A DNA stretch of 7,013 nt from Cyclobacteriaceae bacterium (GCA_029880385.1 JAOUOM010000099.1:1-7013); one strand, 5' to 3'; positions 1-5,722 are shown, counted from the stretch's first letter. A program made the numbers and translations. Notes: generated by a model from the letters alone, not told the origin.

Positions 1-619
1 CTTCTTCCTGCACCGTAAATACCCCGTATACATCCACATCCGGGTTTTTCAGTGTTTTTAATACTTCGATAAGTACGTAAACAGATATTCGGTTATCGAG
101 CGATTTGCAGTTAATACAGGATCCTAACTGAACCAGTTCCCGCTCCCGGGTAATGGGATCACCGATTGAGATCAGGTGCTGAAGTTCCTCCGCACTGCGC
201 CCGGTATCGATAAAATATTCATCAATCTGTACATGTTTGGTGCGCTCCTCTGGCTTCATCAGGTGAATGGGCTTGGACCCCATTACCCCCATTACATCTT
301 CTTTTCCATGAATGATCACGCGTTGTGCGGTCAGTGTCTTGGGATCAAACCCTCCCAACGTATGGAAACGGACAAAACCATTATCATCGATGTGGGTGAC
401 CATAAAACCGATCTCATCCATATGAGCTGCTAGCATGACCTTTGGTGCATCCGGCTTACCACATCGTTTTACCGCAATTACATTTCCCATATTATCAATG
501 TTGTATGTATCAACCACTTCATTGATCTCCTGTATCACGACATCCCGAATCTTTTTTTCGAAACCCGGCGCACCAGGTGTCTCACACAATTTTTTTAATA
601 ATTCTACATTAATGCTCAT
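1..619 (-). CDS. M42 family metallo-aminopeptidase (glutamyl aminopeptidase/endoglucanase M type), 5' part, cut by the left window edge
   Basis: The first 206 residues are present and the frame is still open at the left edge; M42 enzymes are usually about 340-360 residues, so roughly 60% is seen. Visible signatures are the early TPGAPGFE segment, AAHMDEIGF with metal and catalytic residues H66 and D68, GSKPIHL (114-120) matching the usual GSKPPHL, KSLDNR with the metal-bridging D175, and TVQEE ending at the catalytic E205 and metal ligand E206. Family members are cytosolic, dinuclear-metal, dodecameric tetrahedral aminopeptidases that trim peptides after proteasome-like or Lon/Clp degradation; substrate preference cannot be told from this part. 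The ATG at 617-619 gives the family-typical N terminus (MSINVELLKKLCETPGAPG). There is no signal peptide. The gene is divergent from the SiaB-like gene, and no partner gene is visible on its own strand. Confidence 0.95.
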   Translation of the reverse strand, partial: MSINVELLKKLCETPGAPGFEKKIRDVVIQEINEVVDTYNIDNMGNVIAVKRCGKPDAPKVMLAAHMDEIGFMVTHIDDNGFVRFHTLGGFDPKTLTAQRVIIHGKEDVMGVMGSKPIHLMKPEERTKHVQIDEYFIDTGRSAEELQHLISIGDPITRERELVQLGSCINCKSLDNRISVYVLIEVLKTLKNPDVDVYGVFTVQEE

Positions 620-790
620 GGCAACAAAACTAATGACTCTTGCCTATTGATTTTATCCGACAATGTTGAATTTATCTCGTTTGAAATAAAAACATTCCGA
701 TTATCCGGATATTTTCTGGTTCACCCTTACTAATTTTATATAGTGGATTTTCTTTTCAATCTTTGATGCTTTGAACCAAATCACAATTCA
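620..790. promoter_or_regulatory. Divergent intergenic region between the M42 peptidase and SiaB-like kinase genes
   Basis: This AT-rich spacer of 171 bp must hold the promoters of both flanking genes. It contains a perfect 10-bp palindrome, TATCCGGATA, at 702-711, which could be an operator but matches no site I know. Toward the kinase gene, TAATTTTA at 731-738 is one base from the Bacteroidota -7 element TAnnTTTG, without a convincing -33 TTG at the right distance. Toward the peptidase gene I found no convincing bipartite promoter; a TAGTTTTG lies only 5 bp before the ATG, too close for a normal leader. Promoter assignment here is weak. Confidence 0.35.
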
Positions 791-1372
791 TTGAATTACT
801 TAAAGCTTTATAAAAACATCTACGACAAATCAATTTTATTATTACATAAAGGAAATGTGTCGTTTAACCTGATAAGCTACATTCTGGAAATGCTGGAAGA
901 AAGTATCATCAATCAGGAAGAAGATAAAAGTGTTAGAAAAAAATTCAACAATATTTTGGTGGAGTCGCTTCAGAATATGGGGCATCACAGCAAACAATTA
1001 GGCAATACATCCAATAGTGACCTGATTCTGGTGGTCTCCAAAAAAGGATTTTACAAAATCATAACGGGAAACCTGATTGAAAACATCAACGTCCCTGATC
1101 TTGAAAAATCTCTGGTGGAAATAAATTCAATGGATCCGGATGAACTGAGAGCCTATTACAAAAAAGTAATGGCAAATGAGACCTTTTCGGATAAAGGCAC
1201 CGCAGGTTTGGGCTTTATTGATATGGCACGTAAAACGGGTCAAAAGCTCGAATATCAATTTTACAAAATGGATGATAAATATTCATACTTTGCCTTTCAG
1301 GTCAAAGTAGACAAGAAAAATGACAAAACAAAACCCCGAATGACGGTGGTAAAATCAGATGATGAGTCATAA
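791..1372 (+). CDS. SiaB-like (DUF6272) atypical protein kinase, TTG start
   Basis: The 193-residue protein matches the SiaB family, small GHKL-fold kinases that act on Ser/Thr of a SiaC-type partner protein rather than on histidine. In Pseudomonas aeruginosa SiaB phosphorylates SiaC and the phosphatase SiaA reverses it, controlling c-di-GMP synthesis and aggregation. Signatures are the N-terminal LLLHKGNVSFNLI strand-helix (16-28), an N-box-like ESLQNMGHHS (58-67), and the glycine-rich lid GTAGLGFIDMARKTG (136-150) followed by LEYQF. The start is deduced: the frame has a stop at 764-766 and no ATG between it and the TTG at 791, while the family N terminus begins at about this point. There is no signal peptide or membrane helix, so it should be cytosolic. 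No SiaC (DUF1987) or SiaA/SpoIIE gene lies in the window. The last 20 residues are Lys/Asp-rich and probably disordered. Family confidence is good; the in vivo substrate is unknown. Confidence 0.82.
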   Translation: MNYLKLYKNIYDKSILLLHKGNVSFNLISYILEMLEESIINQEEDKSVRKKFNNILVESLQNMGHHSKQLGNTSNSDLILVVSKKGFYKIITGNLIENINVPDLEKSLVEINSMDPDELRAYYKKVMANETFSDKGTAGLGFIDMARKTGQKLEYQFYKMDDKYSYFAFQVKVDKKNDKTKPRMTVVKSDDES

Positions 1373-1382
1373 AGGAAAGATG

Positions 1383-1468
1383 TGCGCACGAGAGGAATCG
1401 AACCTCCACGACCTAAAACGGTCACTAGGCCCTCAACCTAGCGCGTCTACCAGTTCCGCCACGTGCGC
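1383..1468 (-). tRNA. tRNA-Leu(GAG), type II with long variable arm
   Basis: Read on the minus strand, 86 nt fold into a full cloverleaf. The acceptor stem is GCGCACG/CGTGCGC with discriminator A. The D-arm contains AACTGGTAGA. The anticodon stem CTAGG/CCTAG encloses the loop TTGAGGG, giving anticodon GAG (plus-strand bases 1432-1434). A long variable arm TGACC-GTTTTA-GGTCG marks tRNA-Leu, and the T-arm contains GGTTCGATTCC. The 3' CCA is not encoded; CATC follows the discriminator, so CCA must be added by nucleotidyltransferase. GAG reads CUC and CUU leucine codons. The 3' end lies 10 bp from the stop codon of the converging SiaB-like gene. Confidence 0.97.
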
Positions 1469-1482
1469 AGTAAAAGGGTCAG

Positions 1483-1512
1483 CAAAATTAGGTGTATAAT
1501 TGATAAATGAAA
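1483..1512 (-). promoter_or_regulatory. Putative promoter of tRNA-Leu (Bacteroidota type)
   Basis: On the minus strand TAATTTTG (1483-1490) is a perfect match to the Bacteroidota -7 element TAnnTTTG. A TTTC (1509-1512), one base from the usual -33 TTTG, lies 18 bp upstream of it. Initiation would fall near 1475-1478, leaving a short 5' leader of about 7-10 nt before the mature tRNA end at 1468. The spacing to a certain tRNA gene makes this the better of the promoter calls. The rest of the gap up to 1644 shows no strong terminator for the LytTR operon ending at 1645. Confidence 0.6.
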
Positions 1513-1644
1513 GAAGTGACGCAATTAATTACGCCAATTGTCTAAATATTTTTTAATTACAAACCTTCTTTCCCTTGCCTCCTGCCTGGCCGATCGTTCC
1601 TGCCATTAGACCCGCCATTTGCATTTCCTTCACTTGTATATGTA

Positions 1645-2412
1645 TTAACGGTTGAGCCATTTTTTAAATGCCCCCGAACGTTCCACACTTACGATTACAT
1701 CCAGTGACTTTGGTGGAGCAGGTTCAAGATCTATTTTCACCCTGCTTTTTGAATAGGCTATCATATTTCGGATTGAATCAAAGGCAATGATAAATTTTCG
1801 GTTGATCCGGTAAAACTTTTTGGGATTAAGTGAATTTTCCAAATCCCCCAGGTTTGACCCTATGATATGTTGTTTACCGTTACGATCGACCAAATAGGTA
1901 TACCGATCCTCACTGAAAAAATACGCCACATTTATTTCCGGAATGGAATGAATTTTTTCCCCCAACGTCACGATAAATCTTTCCTGATATTGCTGCCTGT
2001 CGTCTGCCGGGCGCAACACATCAAGCATTGTACCCAAGTCAAATGTCTTCTCTTCCTTTTTCCAGTTCTTGTACTTTTCAAACGCTTTGGTAAGCTCATC
2101 CAAATCTATTGGCTTTAGCAAATAGTCAATACTATTTTCCTTAAACGCACGAATGGCATATTCATCAAATGCCGTCGTGATGATGATGGGCGTATTTAAA
2201 TCCAGATTTCGAAATATATCAAAACTCAAACCATCACCTAATTGAATATCAGAAAGTATTAAATCGGCTTCATTGTGGCTAAGCCATTCCGTTCCTGTTG
2301 CCACACTATCCAGTTTGGCGATTACCTGAATGTCATCCGATACCTTATGCAGTGTTTTTTCAAGGTCGGCTGCAGCCATTGGCTCATCTTCTATAATTAC
2401 AACGTTTACCAT
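1645..2412 (-). CDS. LytTR-family DNA-binding response regulator
   Basis: The 255-residue protein has an N-terminal receiver domain (about 1-125) and a C-terminal LytTR DNA-binding domain (about 145-250). Receiver landmarks are the acidic triad E8-D9-E10, phospho-acceptor D55 in LILSDIQL, switch T80 in IITTAFDEYA, and K100 in LLKPI. LytTR landmarks are the YFFSEDRYTYLVDRNGK segment (164-180) and FYRINRKFI (200-208). The C terminus VERSGAFKKWLNR is typical of Bacteroidota members, so the stop is credible. LytTR proteins bind paired direct repeats upstream of target genes, often for surface, exopolysaccharide or secreted factors. The gene starts 1 bp after the stop of the receiver-kinase gene (TAAGATG), implying translational coupling and a cognate pair. 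Targets are unknown; the divergent CAP gene is a positional candidate only. Confidence 0.95.
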   Translation of the reverse strand: MVNVVIIEDEPMAAADLEKTLHKVSDDIQVIAKLDSVATGTEWLSHNEADLILSDIQLGDGLSFDIFRNLDLNTPIIITTAFDEYAIRAFKENSIDYLLKPIDLDELTKAFEKYKNWKKEEKTFDLGTMLDVLRPADDRQQYQERFIVTLGEKIHSIPEINVAYFFSEDRYTYLVDRNGKQHIIGSNLGDLENSLNPKKFYRINRKFIIAFDSIRNMIAYSKSRVKIDLEPAPPKSLDVIVSVERSGAFKKWLNR

Positions 2413-2413
2413 C

Positions 2414-3406
2414 TTATTTAATCTTAATGTCTAATAAAGGAATTTTCGCATAATAATAACCCGATTCTTCATAAAAATCAGGAGAATGTATTGTAAAAAG
2501 GGAATATCTTTTTATCAGGTTTTGTTGTCCGATCCCTGTGGACTCAACGCCTGGTTTTAACTGATAATTATTTCTGACAACCAGCCATTCACCATCTATC
2601 GTTATTTCAACAATTAATGGCTTGTTTACTGTCGCTACATTATGTTTGATCGCATTCTCAACAAGCAATTGAATGGCTCCACTAGGAATCAAAAGATCGG
2701 GATATGGCAAATCAATCTTATTTTGAAAACTCATTGAATCCCCAAACCTTACCTTTTGCAGGTAAAGGTAATTGTCCATAAAATCGAACTCTTCTTCGAG
2801 ACTGGCCAAATGATGGTCTTTATGCTCCAACAGGTAGCGGTAAATCGACGATAGCTTGCCTATAAATTTACGTGCCGGATCATTGCCATCAACAAGAGCT
2901 GTAAGGTTATTGAGGCAATTAAAAAGAAAATGTGGATTAATCTGATTTTGCAACATCATCAGTTGTGCTGAAACCTTTTCTTTTTCCTGCTGCTCATTCA
3001 ATAACTGAAGTTCTTTATTTCGGACACGAAGATTGTAGGTATCAAGTGCCCGCTGAATCACGATACTCATTTCATCATAGGACCAGGGCTTGTTGATGAA
3101 ATAATAAATATGACCATGATTGATGGCATTTATAACCGTCTCCATATCCGAATAACCGGTTACCAAAATCCGGATAGCATCCGGAACAAGATTTATTGAC
3201 TGCATCAGAAACGTGACGCCTGACATTTTCGGCATCCGCTGATCCGTAAGTATGACAGGTATGTTTTGGTCCTCCTTCAGAATCTTTAATGCCTCATCTC
3301 CCGATTCGGCAATCAACACATTGAATTCCCTCCTGAAAGCGGATTTGAAATAGTTTAAGTTGCCTATCTCATCGTCAACATACAAGATTTTAATATCCTT
3401 CGACAT
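2414..3406 (-). CDS. Receiver-LytS-type sensor histidine kinase fusion without membrane segment
   Basis: The 330-residue protein combines an N-terminal receiver (about 4-120), a coiled-coil-like linker (about 125-150, rich in Glu, Gln and Lys), and a LytS/His_kinase module with a GHKL ATPase tail. Receiver residues are D11-D12, phospho-acceptor D55 in LTDQRMPKMSG, T83 in LVTGYSD, and K106 in INKPWS, the subtype seen in HupR/RpfG-like regulators. Kinase residues are H159 in QINPHFLFN, the N-box LLVENAIKHN (N251), and STGIGQQNL as the G-box. Most LytS relatives sense through membrane domains; this one has none, so input probably comes through phosphorylation of its receiver or through a partner protein. 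The ATG at 3404-3406 is chosen over an upstream TTG at 3440-3442, which would overlap the preceding gene by 26 bp and add 12 residues ahead of the receiver. It sits 10 bp after the small membrane-protein gene and 1 bp before the LytTR gene. Confidence 0.93.
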   Translation of the reverse strand: MSKDIKILYVDDEIGNLNYFKSAFRREFNVLIAESGDEALKILKEDQNIPVILTDQRMPKMSGVTFLMQSINLVPDAIRILVTGYSDMETVINAINHGHIYYFINKPWSYDEMSIVIQRALDTYNLRVRNKELQLLNEQQEKEKVSAQLMMLQNQINPHFLFNCLNNLTALVDGNDPARKFIGKLSSIYRYLLEHKDHHLASLEEEFDFMDNYLYLQKVRFGDSMSFQNKIDLPYPDLLIPSGAIQLLVENAIKHNVATVNKPLIVEITIDGEWLVVRNNYQLKPGVESTGIGQQNLIKRYSLFTIHSPDFYEESGYYYAKIPLLDIKIK

Positions 3407-3416
3407 AATCCGCAAT

Positions 3417-3608
3417 CTATCTGATTCCTCTATTTTTAACAATATATATGACTAGGGATCCACCTACAAAAAATAACAAAAACAATGTGAAATCAACTAG
3501 ACTGTGGGGTATATCATTTGTATCATTTACTATGAGTAATATGGTTAACCCTAAAATTACAATGGTCATTCCTCCTGTATAGGAAATTAAATAAAGAATC
3601 TTGCTCAT
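3417..3608 (-). CDS. Small two-helix membrane protein, first gene of the kinase/LytTR operon
   Basis: I do not recognise this 63-residue family. It shows two hydrophobic segments, about 4-27 (ILYLISYTGGMTIVILGLTI and on) and about 37-57, separated by a polar loop NDTNDIPHS and followed by the basic tail KNRGIR. The positive-inside rule predicts both ends in the cytoplasm and the acidic loop outside. The ATG at 3606-3608 gives a credible start, MSKILYL. Evidence that it is a gene: length and hydrophobic pattern, tight operon position (10 bp before the receiver-kinase ATG), and same strand. Since the kinase lacks membrane segments, this protein could recruit it to the membrane or pass on a signal; that is inference. 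A chance frame is possible but unlikely, given how well it fills the space upstream of the kinase. Confidence 0.7.
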   Translation of the reverse strand: MSKILYLISYTGGMTIVILGLTILLIVNDTNDIPHSLVDFTLFLLFFVGGSLVIYIVKNRGIR

Positions 3609-3847
3609 TACTTTTTTGGGTTATAAAAAATGAGAAATCCAATACAGAACCTTGATTCGTATCTTTTAAAGATAATTATAGTTCAGATAAAAAAGAATTC
3701 ATACATTTTACTGATTTATAACTCATTTTCCATGCATTTGTTTTTCACCCGATATTTTAATACATGTAAACCTGATTTGATTTAACTTAGATAGTCGTAA
3801 ATGGATATGATAACTTTAACGTAACAATTTAGCCTTTTGACTGCCCT
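3609..3847. promoter_or_regulatory. Divergent intergenic region between the signalling operon and the CAP/PR-1-like gene
   Basis: This very AT-rich spacer of 239 bp separates divergent starts and must carry both promoters. On the minus strand, TATCTTTA near 3665-3672 is one base from the -7 element TAnnTTTG and overlaps the ATCTTTTAAAGAT palindrome at 3661-3673. On the plus strand, TAACTTTA around 3811-3818 is also one base from consensus, about 30 bp before the CAP start, with no clear -33 TTG. I found no obvious LytTR-type paired direct repeats by eye. No reading frame of gene quality lies here. Confidence 0.4.
3661..3673. repeat. Perfect short inverted repeat ATCTTT-T-AAAGAT
   Basis: The arms are 6 bp with a single central base, about 53 bp upstream of the small membrane-protein start. 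It overlaps the best minus-strand -7 candidate, so it could be an operator. In such AT-rich DNA a chance palindrome of this size is also plausible. Confidence 0.3.
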
Positions 3848-4342
3848 ATGAACTATTTATCGCTTGCCATTACCTTGTATTTTCTGTTTTCCTGTCCGAT
3901 TGAACCAACCTCTTCTGTTGCAACACCCGAAGAAATAGCTGTTTTACTCGAGCGGCATAATTTCTGGCGAAAGGAAGTAGGCGTACCTCCCCTGGAATGG
4001 TCAGACGAACTAGCCAACTCTGCCAACAAGTGGGCTGTATCGTTAAAAAACGATAATTGTGGGTTTTATCATAGCAAAACCGAGTACGGCGAAAACCTGT
4101 GGTCTGGTACCTCCGGAGCCTTCCCTGTGTCGGAAGTTGTCGATTCCTGGGCAGATGAACAAAAAGACTACAATTACGAAAAAAATAAATGTAAAACAGG
4201 AAAAATGTGTGGCCATTACACGCAGGTCGTATGGAAAAACACCCAAAAAGTAGGGTGTGCCAAAGTAAACTGTAAAGGCATGACTACCTGGGTGTGCCAA
4301 TATGACCCTCCGGGAAACTGGGTGGGCAAAAAACCATATTAG
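3848..4342 (+). CDS. CAP-domain (PR-1-like) exported protein, possible lipoprotein
   Basis: The 164-residue protein is a hydrophobic leader plus a single CAP/SCP/PR-1 domain (about 28-164). CAP signatures are GHYTQVVWKNTQKVGC (122-137) and VCQYDPPGNWVGKKPY (149-164), which end the protein as in plant PR-1. The four cavity residues of PR-1 appear as H75 (FYHS), E82 (YGENLW), E104 (WADEQ) and H123 (CGHYTQ). After the leader there are exactly six cysteines (71, 115, 121, 137, 142, 150), the number in plant PR-1, so three disulfides are likely and the protein should be outside the cytoplasm. The leader MNYLSLAITLYFLFSC has no Lys/Arg; C16 in LFSC could be a lipobox with an unusual Phe at -2. An in-frame stop at 3830-3832 and no other ATG fix the start. 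Bacterial CAP functions are poorly known (sterol/lipid binding, matrix interaction or peptidase have been proposed for the superfamily). It is divergent from the kinase/LytTR operon and convergent with the XdhC-family gene. Confidence 0.93.
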   Translation: MNYLSLAITLYFLFSCPIEPTSSVATPEEIAVLLERHNFWRKEVGVPPLEWSDELANSANKWAVSLKNDNCGFYHSKTEYGENLWSGTSGAFPVSEVVDSWADEQKDYNYEKNKCKTGKMCGHYTQVVWKNTQKVGCAKVNCKGMTTWVCQYDPPGNWVGKKPY

Positions 4343-4426
4343 GCCTTGGCGTATTCACATTACTAGATAATGGCCTCCTTACGCAGGTTAAAAAAAGCAA
4401 TATCCGTGTTTTGATGGCTTGATCCC

Positions 4427-5449
4427 TTAACTGTTTTTTGCCTTTATAACTTCCGCCATTACACTCAATGCTATTTCATTGGGCAATTGCGCACGGATGT
4501 CTACCCCGATGGGCGCATGAATGCACTGTATCTGAGCTTCGGAAAAGCCATAATTCTGGAGCCGCGCCACCCGCTTGGCATGTGTTCGCCCGCTTCCAAG
4601 TGCTCCAATGTATTTCACATCCGATTTTAAGAGTATTTTCAATGCTTCGTCATCTATTTTGGGATCGTGTGACAGGATCACGGCATACGTGGATTTATCC
4701 AGTTTCATGCTGGACATCACTTCCTGAGGCCAATTGACATAAAGGGAGTCTGGCTTGACTTTATAGGTTGTTTTTTTTGCAAATGTGTCCCGTGGGTCTA
4801 TTACGATCGTTTCGAAATCATACATATGCGCCAACCCTATCAATTCGGCCGTAATATGTGCCGACCCAATAAGCACCATCCGGTTTTTCGGAGCAAATAC
4901 CTGTGCAAAAAAATCCTCGCCCTCCCCTCCTATCAACTGGCTGGCTTGCGCATCGTATGCGCGCCTGGCTTCTTCCGCGATAGCCGGAGAAAGGAAAGCC
5001 CCTTTGACCGATCCATCTGCAAACCAAAGCGAATGTGCCGGTGAACCGTGTAATTTGGATATCAGTACTACCCCAACATTATCCGAAACCGCTTTTTCCA
5101 ACTCTTTCCAAAGGTGTTCTCCTTCTGCATCAAGTGTCCCAAAAAAAGGCTGGACAAAAACGGTGATAGCACCCCCACAACTTAGCCCTACTTCCCACGC
5201 CTCTTCATCTGCCACACCGTATTTGACCAGTTCGCCGGTATCAGAAGCAAGTAACCTGATGCTTTTTTGGATCACACTTTTTTCCACACACCCGCCACTC
5301 ACAGAACCGATCATGGCCCCATCAGCACGCACGACCAGCGAAGAACCGACAGGCCTGGGAGCCGATCGCCATGTTTTCACAACCGTTGCCAATGCGAATT
5401 TTTCTTTCCCCTCCATCAGGGTTTTGATCTGTGGCAAAATGTCTTTCAT
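4427..5449 (-). CDS. XdhC/CoxI-family molybdenum-enzyme maturation protein
   Basis: The 340-residue protein has the N-terminal XdhC/CoxI domain (about 10-105) and a C-terminal Rossmann-like XdhC_C domain (about 188-330). Landmarks are SAPRPVGSSLVVRADG (29-44), SGGCVE with C54, GLSCGGAITVFVQP with C91, RMVLIGSAHITAEL (190 on), ILSHDPKIDDEAL, YIGALGSGRTHAKR, and HAPIGVDIRAQLPNEIALSV. XdhC proteins bind molybdenum cofactor and deliver its sulfurated form to xanthine dehydrogenase-type hydroxylases. The nucleotide-binding loop reads GSAH where the family usually has G-x-G-H, so the second Gly is replaced by Ala. The length is normal for two-domain members and the frame is intact. No hydroxylase subunit or Moco gene is in the window, so its client enzyme is unknown. 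The ATG at 5447-5449 fits the family N terminus and has a perfect -7 element 17 bp upstream. Confidence 0.94.
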   Translation of the reverse strand: MKDILPQIKTLMEGKEKFALATVVKTWRSAPRPVGSSLVVRADGAMIGSVSGGCVEKSVIQKSIRLLASDTGELVKYGVADEEAWEVGLSCGGAITVFVQPFFGTLDAEGEHLWKELEKAVSDNVGVVLISKLHGSPAHSLWFADGSVKGAFLSPAIAEEARRAYDAQASQLIGGEGEDFFAQVFAPKNRMVLIGSAHITAELIGLAHMYDFETIVIDPRDTFAKKTTYKVKPDSLYVNWPQEVMSSMKLDKSTYAVILSHDPKIDDEALKILLKSDVKYIGALGSGRTHAKRVARLQNYGFSEAQIQCIHAPIGVDIRAQLPNEIALSVMAEVIKAKNS

Positions 5450-5667
5450 CTTCCTTTATTTTTTTTCAAATATACACTTGTTCGGCCAAGCTGTATCCGT
5501 TGGCATTGTGAAGAAATACCTACAAGCAATACGTAATTTTCAATTTCCCTAATCCCTGTATTCACTTCCACCCTGTCCGTCGCTTCATCAGGCTCCACCT
5601 GATCCATGAAAAACCGATCCCCAGTAGCATTTATAAACATAACATCGGGTAAACCGTGATTTTTCAA
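5446..5667 (-). CDS. Doubtful 73-codon reading frame ahead of the XdhC-family gene, possibly a remnant
   Basis: This frame begins at an ATG and ends in a TGA overlapping the downstream ATG by four bases (ATGA). Its first 50 residues look protein-like (acidic segment VEPDEATDRVEV, hydrophobic YVLLVGI), but I recognise no family. The last 16 codons run through the TATATTTG promoter-like element and an A-rich tract, giving a low-complexity Lys-rich tail. It could be a small real gene, the eroded end of an older gene, or chance. The embedded promoter argues against a functional operon with the XdhC-family gene. Confidence 0.2.
   Translation of the reverse strand: MKNHGLPDVMFINATGDRFFMDQVEPDEATDRVEVNTGIREIENYVLLVGISSQCQRIQLGRTSVYLKKNKGR
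5467..5474 (-). promoter_or_regulatory. Putative -7 promoter element of the XdhC-family gene
   Basis: TATATTTG on the minus strand matches the Bacteroidota -7 consensus TAnnTTTG exactly. It lies 17 bp before the ATG, predicting a short leader of about 10-13 nt. No good -33 TTG is found at 17-21 bp upstream, so the call rests on this box and its position. Confidence 0.5.
5587..5603. repeat. Small hairpin ATCAGG-CTCCA-CCTGAT
   Basis: A perfect 6-bp stem encloses a 5-nt loop, and outer TTC/GAA bases could extend it imperfectly. Neither strand carries a T-run after the stem, so it is not a typical intrinsic terminator. It lies inside the doubtful reading frame and may have no function. Confidence 0.3.
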
Positions 5668-5722
5668 ACTAAGTAAAAATCAATAAATGTTTCTCTTTTA
5701 TATACAATTGACAAATGATTCA

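Noticed and set aside
176..650. Two plus-strand frames opposite the M42 gene
   Set aside because: They are antisense to strongly conserved metal-binding motifs; the real gene is the truncated minus-strand frame open at the left edge.
1383..1468. tRNA-Leu as an integration site for a mobile element
   Set aside because: No integrase, no repeated copy of the tRNA 3' end and no foreign-looking genes are visible in the window.
1557..1660. Alternate-frame C-terminal extension of the LytTR gene (Gly/Asn/Arg-rich tail if a frameshift were assumed), and a 23-codon frame MQMAGLMAG near 1560-1628
   Set aside because: The existing LytTR C terminus (FKKWLNR) is complete for the family, so no frameshift is needed; the short frame has no supporting evidence.
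3407..3442. TTG at 3440-3442 as an alternative start of the receiver-kinase, adding 12 residues
   Set aside because: It would overlap the upstream membrane-protein gene by 26 bp and adds residues before the receiver fold; the ATG at 3404-3406 gives MSKDIKILYVDDE, a normal receiver start.
4343..4426. Possible bidirectional terminator between the CAP and XdhC-family genes (AGGCC/GGCCT, GCGTA/TACGC, and a run of 7 T on the minus strand)
   Set aside because: The arms are only 5 bp with loops of about 25-30 nt, compete with one another, and no stem directly precedes the T-run; not good enough to call.
4785..5552. Long plus-strand frame of about 255 codons opposite the XdhC-family gene
   Set aside because: It is antisense to a gene with clear family motifs, has a Ser/Pro/Ala-rich composition typical of a shadow frame, and matches no family.
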